Shown piece after piece: positions 31,401 through 39,975 of a DNA stretch of 39,975 nt; the first letter of the stretch is position 1, and every line of letters starts with the position of its first letter. Below the pieces are notes generated by a model. It ran no database searches. It saw only the letters and a program-made list of their open reading frames with translations, and had not been told where the DNA came from. The translations under genes and the position numbers were made by a program. The DNA is taken from NCBI GenBank assembly GCA_038093515.1, contig JBBPSI010000221.1, forward strand, positions 1 to 39,975. Direction: 5' to 3'. This DNA is from Butyriboletus loyo (taxonomy: Eukaryota; Basidiomycota; Agaricomycetes; Boletales; Boletaceae).

Positions 31401-31850
31401 AAAAAAGTTTTGTTCAACCTACTGGGCATGGGCATCATTCCCATATAAGAAATTGGCTGCAAAAGTATGCAGACTGGGCAGATGAAAACCTGGAGGTTAT
31501 AGGGGAATCAAAATCTTTTGGTATCCTGCATGCTAATAGTACGAAGTACCTGCATGAGACCTCCAGGATTGTTTGGAAAACAACTGGCCAGAGGTGTTGC
31601 ATCACTCCATTTGTTCCTTATTGCAGTCAACATTTGTGACATTTGGGAAGAGCATGAGGGGAGGGGCAATGCTGGGAGCATGCATGGAACTTTCACATGC
31701 TCTGTTCATCAGTATACTGGATGAGTGGTTGGTAATGCACTCAGCACTTGAAGATGCATATTCAAATTGCCCAAACTTCAAGGATCCCAGATTGGTGTTT
31801 TTTTCCACATCATGTTTCTTGCTAACTGGATTTTCTGAGCCCATGTAGTC
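28402..31850 (+). pseudogene. FunK1-type fungal protein kinase, decayed
   Basis: FunK1 kinases are a fungal-specific eukaryotic-like kinase family, expanded in basidiomycetes. Pieces in order: N-terminal regions (28402-28791 and 28868-29943) with the family-like stretch EDM-stop-PDFVLLPSDAF around 29080, where CGA has probably become TGA. Then an extended Ser/His/Thr-rich linker, a fragment at 29950-30216 (VRLALKILWQDLERI), and the catalytic loop HCDISKNNIIL (30978-31010; HRD altered to HCD). DFD/DFG-like LIDFNMA follows near 31041-31060, and the typical C-lobe NDMESFLYVLL near 31310. Fragments are spread over three frames with stops and possible introns, and an LTR-1 copy sits at 30275-30752. 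Non-functional. I infer the family from motif order, not from a search. Confidence 0.7.
30275..30752 (-). repeat. LTR-1 family copy 2 inside the kinase relic
   Basis: 478 bp. In minus-strand sense TGTTGAAACAG to CTCAGACA. The longest of the three copies, it contains the segment around ATGTCATATGGTCCTAGACC that is missing from copy 1. No matching target duplication is seen (GGTAA on one side, GAGGT on the other), so the exact insertion edges are uncertain. Confidence 0.7.
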
Positions 31851-32029
31851 ACATTGTCACATAGCATATGGCCACCCCAGGTTGACAATATCACTTGTTA
31901 TACAGCCACCCTGGGACAGGCCTGCATGTGCATTAGGAGTACATTGATGGGCAGGCCCGTTGGAGGGCCTATCCTAAAGACAGGCAGGCCCACTAGGGAT
32001 AAATCCCATGGTTGTATTGCAGATATACC

Positions 32030-32290
32030 ACCAATGAGCAGGCCCTCAGGGGATAGGTGGTAGTAATGAGCAGGCCCTCAGGGAGTAGGTGGTAGTAATG
32101 AGCAGGCCCTCAGGGGGTAGGTGGTATTAATGAGCAGGCCCTCAGGGGGGTAGGCAGTAGTGACAAGTGGGCCCTCAGGGGGCATATGCTAGTAGTGGGC
32201 AGGCCCTCAGGGGGGTGGGTGGTAGTAACAAGCAGGCCCTCAGAGGGCATATGCTAGTAGTGGGCAGGTCCTCCAGGGGCATATGCTGCA
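32030..32290 (+). repeat. GC-rich minisatellite, about 31-32 bp unit
   Basis: About eight degenerate units of the form GAGCAGGCCCTCAGGGG plus TAGGTGGTAGTAAT. Two alternating unit types occur, one with GTGGTAGTAAT and one with GGCATATGCTAGTAG. Related but more diverged CAGGCCC-containing units extend from about 31915 to 32600. No coding role supported. Confidence 0.75.
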
Positions 32291-33884
32291 AACAAGCGGA
32301 GCTGCAGTGGGATGCACAGCAGACAAACTGGCTCATAGGGGATCCATAGTAAAGGTAGGCAGGTCCAGAGATGGGCTGCCCACTGGGGATATACCTCATA
32401 CAAGCAGGCCTGAAGGGAGATATGTAGAGCACACAGGCAGCTCTACATGGTGGGTATAGTATGCAGGTGTGGGCCCACAGTGGGGATGTTCCCTGAACTG
32501 AATGGCCTGCTGGGATATGCATGCTGCAGATGTGTTGGATCACAGGGGGAAAATACTGCCGAGGAGTGGGCCTACAAGGGTGGCATCCTGCCCCTCGAGT
32601 GGCTCCTTTTGTCCCAAAGTGACATACAGTGAGTGAAAAAACCCATGCAATGTTTTACTGTTTTGCACTAGATGCTATGTAGCACCTAATAGCATGGGAA
32701 TCCTGCTTAGCGTTGGTGAGGTGGCAAGTAGCACTGCCTCCTGGCTACAAATAAATCCCTTGGTCATGTGATGTGGCCATGTGGCTGTGGATATATGTCT
32801 ATTCTAAAACATGTATACCATTGCAAGGGTTTATTCACTTTCAGCCTCAACAGTGGAATCTCAGTCAAATGAAAGGATAATTGTCTTTGTCTGTGTTACA
32901 GTTTTACCCCTAAGTGTACCCTGCCACTCGTTTTCCCACACTCTCATGTCCCTGCCACCCCCGCTGCCCTGTGATACCACCTATCACCCACTCCCCAGTT
33001 GCTAGTGGATGCCATCCACTTTCCCAGTCTTTCCAGACATCTCAGTACTGCAATACTGAGACAGCCCCTATGTTGTTGCCCCATTGGGCCAGACCTTCAG
33101 CTGAGCTGTCACATCTCTCTTTCTTTTGTCCAATGACATTTGGTTCATCATGTGACTAGCACGTGACTAGATTATGACACATCTTTACCTACATGCCGAG
33201 ACCCGTATCCAAGGGCTCCACCATTCGCATCCCCTTTCCCCTGTGGGCTCCTCCTCATGGACATTGTCACTTCACATTCTGCTCTTCCCATTTGCTGACA
33301 ATGTCACCATCTTACTTGGAGCTTGGCTCCCTCGTTACCAGCACTTTGCTGCTTCCTCATTCACCATTATGACTTGAGTAGACTCATAACCCTCCACCCT
33401 TGCTGCCATGCACAGCTCAGTCTGTGCACAATATCTTATAGTATACATACATGTACTTAGACAGTATGAGCTCTTTAGCTAATTCTATGCATCTACCAAG
33501 TGCCTAGCAATCTAGCATTATACCCATTCCTGCTGATAGAGCTGATAAGAGCCTGCTCAATCTTGTCTGGTCGCCACCACACAACATCTCACTGACACTT
33601 GCTCTGCAGAAGCCCGATAGTGTTGTCTACGCGAGTCAGCCATCTTCCTGATTAGGCTCGAGCCCCTATTCAAGTGCTCACTGCTAGTTGTTTTGCACAT
33701 CAGCATACAGTGGCTCAAAAAACTGTCTGCATGTTTGCACACTTTACATTAAATATCACTCAACACAATAACCCCTGATCCTAACCCTAGGTGGTGGGTG
33801 TATGAAATAGGGTACCCTCCCTTGGCCTTCTATTGGCCCAGGAATTAGGTAATATGGATAAGGTTTGATGGAATGTCAGCTATT

Positions 33885-34697
33885 TGTTACGCTGGTGTGC
33901 AAAACAACTAGCAGCGAGCGCTCAAATAGGGGCTCGGGCCTAATCGGGAAGATGCCGACTTGTGTAGACGACGCTATCGGGCTTCTGCAGAGCAAGTGTC
34001 AGTGAGATGTTGTGTGGTGGTGACCAGATGAGATCGAGCAGGCTCTTATCGGCTCTATCGGCAGAGATGGGTATAAGCTAGATTGCTAGGCACTTGGTAG
34101 ATGCGTAGAATTAGCTAGAGAAACTGTACTATGCTAAGTATGCTGGTATATATACGAATAGATACTTGTGCACAGACCGAGCTGTGCATAGCAGCAAGGG
34201 CAAGGGGTTATGAGTCGTGTTGAGTCATAACAGTGAAATAAAGAAGTGGCAAAGTGCTGGTAACAAGGGAGTGAAGCTCCGAGCAAGATGGCGACATCGT
34301 CAGCGAATGAGAAGAGCTGAAGGCGAAGTGACGATGTCCACAAGGCGGGCCCCACAGGGTAAAGGGGACGCGAGTAGCAGAGACCTTGGATACAGGTCTC
34401 AGCGCACTAGTCAAGACGTGTCATAATCTAGTCACGTGCTAGTCACATGATGTAACAAATGTCATTGGATAAAGGACAAGAGGATGCGACAGCTCAGCTG
34501 TGGGTCCGGCCCGATGGGGTGACAACATAGGGGTTATCTCAGTGTAGCGGCACTGAGACTTGTGGAAAGACTGGGAAAGTGGATGGCATCCACTAGCGAC
34601 TGGGGAGCAGGTAATGGGCGGCCTTGCAAGGTGGCAGGGGTGGCGGAAAGCGTGGGAAAACGAGTGGCGGGGTATGCTTAGGGGTAAAACTGTAACA
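33885..34697 (-). repeat. Solo LTR, LTR-2 family copy b, inside M1
   Basis: 813 bp, TGTTACGCTGG to TGTAACA on the plus strand, with CTATT at 33880-33884 and 34698-34702. It is inverted relative to copy a, so 32894-33707 and 33885-34697 form a large imperfect inverted repeat. In minus-strand sense it has GGTCTGTGCACA (34178-34167), a 12-bp gap and TATATATA (34154-34147), as in the Gypsy A and Copia LTRs. It ends CCAGCGTAACA like the Gypsy LTRs. Confidence 0.92.
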
Positions 34698-34755
34698 CTA
34701 TTTTAAAATGACAGGTCATGCAGACAGTTTTTTTACTTTACAAAAATCCAACTAT

Positions 34756-35753
34756 CTAGCATTTGGTATGAGCTCCCTCGGCCTTGATAACTGCTTCAAC
34801 TCTTCTAGGCATGCTTTCTATCCATTTGTGACACTGTTCCACAGAAATATTCCCCCACCCTACCACCACCCTTTCCCATAATTGATGACTCCTGTAGGAG
34901 CACTATTATAAGCTGAGAGACATCTTTTGAGGTGATTCCAAGTGTGTTCAATGGGGTTGAGGTCTGGAGATTATGCAGGCCAATCCAGAAGCTTGATTTC
35001 TTGCTCCCCAAACCAATTCTGGGCTCTTTTGGAGGTATGTTTGGAATCATTATTCTGCTGAAAAATGATATCATGTTGAGAAATTCCAGATTTCTCCATG
35101 TGTTATAGCAATTCTTCCTCTAGAATTTACACATACTGTTCACCATCCATCCTCCACTCAACCCCACTTAAAGCCCCCACTCCATTGAACCCTATACCAT
35201 TAGGAAATGTGCTCCAAACTTGACTGTACCTTTAACCTCTCTGGCAGTTAGGCCCTCTCTCTTCTTTTTTCACACATACACTCCTGTCCATCTGACCCAA
35301 TTCTATTTATTTTGGTCTCATCTGACCAAATAATCCTCTTCCAGTCCTTATTGATACTTGAGAGCAAATGCAAATCATCTTTTTCTATGGCTGATTGGAA
35401 GAAGCCATTTCTTCTTCACCATCACAGCCTTTAAATACACCCTCCTTGAGGTCTTTTCTCACTGTATGCAAGGGGATGGGATGTTCAATGATATAATTGA
35501 TGAAATTTGTAGCCTGGACTGCATTTTTGGCCTTGCCAGTAATGATTTGCTGGACAATAGCACATTTGTTGATAGGAGTAAGCTTAGAAGAACAGCCAGC
35601 ATGAAGCTTCTCCTTGTCAGGTTGGATCTCTTGGAGTACTCTAGCCACAGTAGATGTCTCTAGGCCAGTCTGGGAGGCAATCTTCCTAGTTGAAAGGCCA
35701 AGAGAGGAGAAAGAGATAATATTTTGTCTTAGAGAGGTGGAAATGGATTTCAT
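34756..35753 (-). pseudogene. Tc1/mariner transposase of M1 (broken)
   Basis: Starts MKSISTSLRQNIISF at 35753 with paired helix-turn-helix DNA-binding segments (STRKIASQTGLETSTVARVL). The catalytic part follows after frame changes and stops: IIWSDETKIN (first Asp), FQQNNDSKHTSK, and SPDLNPIEHTWNHLK with the Glu of a DD34E triad. The second catalytic Asp has become Asn at 35052-35054. The end AVIKAEGAHTKC-stop is at 34756. Several in-frame stops occur between 34800 and 35380. Inactive. Confidence 0.85.
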
Positions 35754-36209
35754 GGTGACAATGAGAAAATGAACATAAGAGGATGGGGTTTATATATGTT
35801 GGCTGACACTCAGTTACATAAAGGTGACATAATAGGACCCTTTATGGATGTATGTAATGATATTACAGCATCTAGGGTCTAATATATGTGATCAAAACTT
35901 AAAGTCAAAAAACTGTCCACATGACCTGTCATTTTAAAATAGCTGACATTCCATCAAACCTTATCCATATTACCTGATTCCTGGGCCAATAGAAGGCCAA
36001 GGGCGGGTACCCTATTTCATACACCCACCGTCTAGGGTTAGGATCAGGGGTTATTGTGTTGAGTAATATTTAATGTAAAACATGAAAACATGCAGACAGT
36101 TTTTTGAGCCACTGTAACAGTCTGGTCCTACAAATAAAGATACACATATAAACATTATGCCTGAGTTTGAAAAAGTTCACACACTTCTTTATTCCCAACT
36201 TCTACCACC

Positions 36210-37223
36210 ATGAGATCTGTCTCCTCAACCCAAAAGAATATCATTTGGACCATGCTTGATTCTGGTCATTCTGCTTGCTCCATTGCCTCCACCACTGGCC
36301 TTCATCTCTCCACCATCTCTAGGCTTTGTTTTAAGAAGTGTTTTAATGTGCAAAAGTCCAATAGAGGTTGTCCATCCAAGCTTTCTCTAGCTAATATCTG
36401 CCATGCCATCCATCTCATCTCTACTTACAAGGCAGAAAATACTGTCCAAGTGACCAAAGCTCTCACTAATATTATCAACCAACCCCTCAATCCAAACACA
36501 TATGCCAGCACTTGAAAAAACCTGGTATGAAGGCTGTGGTCAAGCAAAAATGACCTATCCTCTCTGCCAGGCATTGCAAGGCAAGAGTAGAGTTTGCCTA
36601 TACTCACAAGGATTGGACTCTGGAGGACTGGAAGAGGGTAGTATGGTCTGATAAGACTAAAATCAATCACCTAGGGTCAGATGAACACAAATGGGTGTGG
36701 AAAAAGCCAGGGGGGAGGCTTAGTGATAGACTGGTGGAGAGGACACTCAAGTTTGGAGGAGGTTCTGTGATGATGTGGGGCTGTATAAGTTGGGTGGGGA
36801 TTGGGTATGCCACCAAGATTGATGGTAGGATGGATGGGGACCTATACCTTCAAATTTTGAAGGATGAACTTCAATATTCCCTTCAGTATTATAATCTCAA
36901 TCCTTCTAACACAATCTTCCAACAAGACAATGACTCCAAGCTCACCTGCAAGAAGGTCAAGGAGTGGCTAGATAAGCAGGAGTTTAGTACTATGGTATGG
37001 CCAGCACAGTCTCCTGATCTTAATCCAATAGAATATGCCTGGAGTTACCTAGAGGAGGCTTGCAGAATATGAACACCTCCCTAAGGAAATACTGGAGTTG
37101 TGGGAGAGAATTTAGGTGAAGTGGGACAAGATACCAGTTGCAGAGTGTCAGAAGTTGATTGAAAGCATGCCTAAGAGGGCTCATGCAGTGCTCAAGGCCA
37201 AAGGAGACTATACCAAGTACTGA
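36210..37223 (+). pseudogene. Tc1/mariner transposase of M2 (broken)
   Basis: Begins MRSVSSTQKNIIWTM with a helix-turn-helix region (CSIASTTGLHLSTISRL). A frameshift near 36500 and TGA near 36553 separate it from the catalytic part: VVWSDKTKIN, FQQDNDSKLTCKK and SPDLNPIEYAWSYLE, a complete DD34E set. A further frame change near 37050 precedes the C-terminal tail, which reads to TGA at 37221-37223. M2's transposase differs clearly from M1's, so the two elements are separate families. Confidence 0.85.
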
Positions 37224-37466
37224 TATCTCCCAAATACCCTTCTTCCACCAAAAGTGAATAAACCCTTGCAATGGTATACCTGTTTTAGAATAGACATATC
37301 TCCACAGCCACATGGCCATATCACATGACTAAGGGATTTATTTGTAGCCAGGAGGCAGTGCTACTTGCCACTCACCAACGCTAAGCAGGATTCCCACACT
37401 ATTAGGTGCTACATAGCATCTAGTGCAAAACAGTAAAACATTGCAAGGGTTTTTTCACTCACTGTA

Positions 37467-38794
37467 AGCCTAATCAATCCCACTCCACCTCCCAGCATGC
37501 ATTCCAGATCCACATTAACAGAGGCGCCTGCTGGCTCACCAATATTGATGATGGATCATGTCTCATGCTACATGTGATCAAGATTCTCTGCTGAAATGCA
37601 ATCACCCACCAATACATCTGCGCTCTACCACATATTGAAATTTCTGTTGAAGTAGTTTGCCAGGTGGATCAAATGGTACATGCCCTAGTGCAAGCTCACA
37701 GGATCCCCTGTATGGCCGTGTTACATTATTGCACAATGGCATTAATGCACCCTTCAGTCAGGCTCCAGGGCTTTGATCCAATGCAGGAGGCAGATAGCAT
37801 TTTGAGATTCAAAGTGAAGCACAATGCAACCTTGGAGTCTATGGAAGGTGCTTCGCAGCAACTATCGAGATCTGCAATGATTGTCAATGAGCATGGATAC
37901 ATTATTGCATGGTACCTCCTGTGGGCACTCAGTATGGCAAGCCAGGTGAGCACAATGCTGAGCCTTCAGTCATATCCTCTGAGCCACCATATAGACTGCC
38001 ATATGGGGGTCATTTTAGCATCTCTGCAGGACCCTTGCGGCAAGGATCACCACATCTGACCTTGGGGCAAAATGGAGAACCCACAGGAGCTACTTCCAAC
38101 AGGATGCTGAGCTGGTGGGATGCATTAACATGTCCCTGGCATGATATCAACAGGGGCACAATGTAGGTCACATTTGCTGCATATGGGCATCGCACATTAC
38201 ATCTATTTACAGCATACCAATGGTGAGCTAGAGATCTCTGCAACATTAAAGGCAGGGCGCAATGATGATGAAGGCAGGGAGTGGCTTGGCAAGATTATGG
38301 GGGCACATTCAGTAATGTCTGCTGCCATGAGCATCATGCACCCAGAGATGTATGAGCTAGTGTGGGAGGTGATGATTCAGCTTTGGCAGATCACACCTGT
38401 GAATAACCTCACTGACTGGCAGGGTGTCCTTCAACTTTGGCCCTCCATTTTCAACAGCCTTTCTGCAATGGTGAACAGGTCCAGCTGCTGCCATCTGGAC
38501 CACAATGGGCTTCCACAATCATTCAACCAACTCCTCAGCATAGGGAATTATAGTGGCCTTGACCTGATCTTCCCAAGACAGGACTTAAGGCTATGGTATC
38601 CCCCAGGGACTGTAGTTGCATTCTCTGGGAGGCTTATTGTTCATGGGGCAGCTGAGGTAGTGGGGGACCAGGCCTGCATTGCATGGTACATGCAGGACAA
38701 GGTCCACCAGACACTAGGGGTTCCACAGTGCAATTATGCTGAGGTAAGCAAGGTGGGAAGTTGGGGGTCAAATGAGGGCAGCACAATTCAATGA
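37467..38794 (+). pseudogene. TET/JBP-like 2OG-Fe(II) dioxygenase gene, decayed
   Basis: Agaricomycete genomes have expanded TET/JBP-type dioxygenases, which oxidise methylated or other bases in DNA and often travel with KDZ transposons. Recognised here: IVNEHGYIIAWYL near 37900; WRTHRSYF...GCINMSLA-stop-YQQGHNVGH at 38073-38170, where TGG has become TGA; then an open stretch to 38792 with SIMHPEMYELVWEV, the metal ligands H-L-D in CCHLDHNG (near 38500), the second His in PGTVVAFSGRLIVHGA, and IAWYMQDKVHQTLGV. The Arg expected in the GDRxC position is Gln, a change explained by one CpG transition. Frames switch at least twice upstream. The 5' part is missing or lies left of M2. Identification is by remembered motif pattern. 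Confidence 0.6.
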
Positions 38795-38869
38795 TGTATA
38801 TAAAATGTTGAATGAATTTGCCAGCATCATGGATGCAAGCAGAGCTCCCATACAGTCGAAAGGGAGCCT

Positions 38870-39115
38870 GTCTGATTGGAAATGCATCTGATTGGCAATG
38901 TGCCTGAGTGGTATGCAGAGCACCTGCTCAGTAAGTGCAGCACTCGTCTGGTTGGCAGAGGACCTGTGTGGTAGGCAACACACCCACCTGACATTGCAGC
39001 TGCACAGTAGGCAGCACATCCATGTGGTATGTGGAGCACCTGCACAGTAGGCATGGCACCTGCCCAGTTGGCAGAGGACCTGCACAGTAGGCAATGTACC
39101 CACCTGGCATCGCAG
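38870..39115 (+). repeat. Degenerate minisatellite
   Basis: Loosely repeated blocks such as GGCAGAGGACCTG, CACAGTAGGCA and GAGCACCTGC over about 245 bp, in roughly 36-bp periods. Open frames on the minus strand here are products of the repetition, not genes. Confidence 0.6.
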
Positions 39116-39470
39116 TGTTGAAATGGTAGTGTTCTATTTCTGTACTTCACTTAGCCACTATGCTTCCAGACTGGTCTTTATGACATCATGGTCTAGAACC
39201 ATATGACATCACTATGAAATCATAGTCTAGACTCAGTCATGCTTGTCACATTACATATAGCTCTACTTATGCTATACTTAGTCTTATCTCTTATCTCTAA
39301 CATATTGTCATGTGATTCTTACCTTACCTTATATAGGTACTATACAGTACACAAGTACAAACACTCCTGTACTGTATATAAGACAGCCCTTATGGCTTGT
39401 TGCTTTTCTTTAGATCTTTCAGTTCTTTCACCACTACTGTGATATCTCTAAGTTGAGCATTGCTCCTTAT
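39116..39470 (+). repeat. LTR-1 family copy 3, truncated by LTR-2
   Basis: Starts TGTTGAAATGG in plus sense with the TGTATATAAGAC box near 39375. It ends at CTTAT where an LTR-2 copy begins (39471). Inverted relative to copies 1 and 2. The remainder may lie beyond the right edge. Confidence 0.75.
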
Positions 39471-39975
39471 TGTTATGCTGGAGTGCGAAACAACTAGCAG
39501 CGAGCACTTGAATAGGGGCTTGAGCCTAATCGGGAAGATGCTGACTCACGTAGACGACGCTATCGGGCTTCTGCAAAGCTAGTGTCGGTGAGATATCGTG
39601 TGGTGGTGACCAGACGAGATCGAGCAGGCTCTAATCAGCTTTATTGGCAAAGAGGGTATATTGCTAGATTGCTAGGCACTTGGTAGATGCGTAGAATTAG
39701 CTAAAGAACTCATACTACTCTAAGTACGCATATATATACTAATAGATAGTCATGCACAGACTGAGCTGTGTGTGGCAGCGAGGGCGAAGGGTTATGAGTC
39801 TGTCCAAGTCATAATGGCAAATGATGGAGCAGCAAAGTGCCGGTAACGAGGGAGCGAAGCTCTGAGCAAGAAGGTGACATCGTCAGCGAATGAGAAGTGC
39901 TGAATACGAAGTGACGATGTCCATGAGGCAGGCCCCACAGGGCAAAGGGGACACAAGTAGCGGAGACCTTGGATA
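39471..39975 (-). repeat. LTR-2 family copy c, runs off the window
   Basis: Starts TGTTATGCTGGAGTGC and matches 33885-34385 to the window end. It is preceded by CTTAT, the likely left target duplication, but the partner lies outside. As in copy b the CTGTGCAT-type motif and the TATATATA box (near 39730) are present in minus sense. Whether this is a solo LTR or the 3' LTR of a full element cannot be told. Confidence 0.8.

Larger units (their letters stand above)
33708..36114 (-). mobile_element. Tc1/mariner element M1 inside the solo LTR
   Basis: Ends CAGTGGCTCAAAAAACTGTC and its inverse, flanked by TA at 33706-33707 and 36115-36116. It hit the TA near the terminus of the LTR. Arms of about 215 bp (left 33708-33884 plus 34703-34740, right 35901-36114) are each bracketed by inverted AAAAAACTGTC-type blocks. 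The transposase is on the minus strand. Without the inner LTR it is about 1.6 kb. Confidence 0.92.
32894..36119 (+). repeat. Solo LTR, LTR-2 family copy a (split by M1)
   Basis: TGTTACAG at 32894 to TAACA at 36115-36119, with target duplication GTCTG at 32889-32893 and 36120-36124. Its sequence lies at 32894-33707 and resumes after M1, about 817 bp in total. Sense is plus, judged from the Gypsy-like end (CCAGC-TAACA), the AGTCTGTGCACA motif near 33420 and the TATA-like sequence near 33440. No internal region remains, so it arose by LTR-LTR recombination before or after M2 spread. Confidence 0.9.
32627..37464 (+). mobile_element. Tc1/mariner element M2, containing a three-level nest
   Basis: Ends are CAGTGAGTGAAAAAACC and its inverse, flanked by TA at 32625-32626 and 37465-37466. 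The inverted arms are long (32627-32841 and 37251-37464). Each arm itself starts and ends with inverted copies of a 'GCAAGGGTTT(A/T)TTCACT' block. The transposase (36210-37223) lies on the plus strand near the right arm. A solo LTR, with M1 inside it, is inserted between left arm and transposase. Excluding the insert, M2 is about 1.6 kb. Confidence 0.92.

Noticed and set aside
32030..32290. CRISPR-like array
   Set aside because: Repeat units are directly adjacent with no unique spacers, and the sequence is eukaryotic; it is a minisatellite.
38768..39150. Cys-rich minus-strand frames near the right end
   Set aside because: They arise from the degenerate minisatellite, and similar peptides appear in three overlapping frames, which is expected of tandem repeats.
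1..39975. tRNA or rRNA genes
   Set aside because: No cloverleaf with the conserved A- and B-box sequences and no rRNA-like stretch was found on reading either strand; this is by eye only.

Overview
The window is fungal, most likely an agaricomycete (mushroom-forming basidiomycete). Evidence: a seven-exon housekeeping gene with 49-58 bp GT-AG introns, a fungal-specific FunK1-type kinase relic, a TET/JBP-like dioxygenase relic of the kind known to be expanded in agaricomycetes, and Ty3/Gypsy chromoviruses with self-priming LTRs. Only one clear host gene is intact. The rest is a graveyard of nested transposons.

Left block (1-20384): a minus-strand Ty1/Copia element runs off the left edge. Its 5' LTR is at about 19855-20384. 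Reading leftward come two extra ORFs, then gag, protease, integrase and the start of the reverse-transcriptase linker. Plus-strand Gypsy element A (2123-16371, TSD ATCCT) sits inside its pol. A second Gypsy element, B (6810-13926, TSD GTTAC), sits inside the integrase of A. Removing B plus one TSD copy (7122 bp) restores A's pol frame at exactly B's pol length (3561 nt). A is decayed, mostly by CpG transitions that reach catalytic residues. B has an intact gag and third ORF and one stop in pol. Both Gypsy elements carry an unusual third ORF after the chromodomain, with three zinc knuckles.

Middle block (20385-28400): a truncated ORF with hydrophobic segments lies between the Copia LTR and a second LTR-like family (here LTR-1). 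Then comes the host gene for the mitochondrial arginine-specific carbamoyl-phosphate synthase large subunit (22151-26053), with a Gcn4/CPC1-type site 128 bp upstream of its ATG. After 1.5 kb of sequence without a recognised gene there is a 387-bp foldback MITE with TAA duplications.

Right block (28400-39975): a broken FunK1 kinase gene split by an LTR-1 copy, then a GC-rich minisatellite, then a four-level nest. Tc1/mariner M2 (32627-37464, TA) contains a solo LTR (32894-36119, TSD GTCTG), which contains Tc1/mariner M1 (33708-36114, TA), which contains another solo LTR of the same family (33885-34697, TSD CTATT). Beyond M2 lies a decayed TET/JBP-like 2OG-Fe(II) dioxygenase gene, a second degenerate minisatellite, and an LTR-1 copy cut by a third LTR-2 copy that leaves the window.

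The most unusual signals are: the accessory ORFs of both retroelement classes and their coupled start/stop arrangement; an identical 15-bp motif placed 11 bp upstream of the TATA box in both Gypsy and Copia LTRs; LTR divergence that contradicts the nesting order; and the four-deep nest whose boundaries can all be read to the base.
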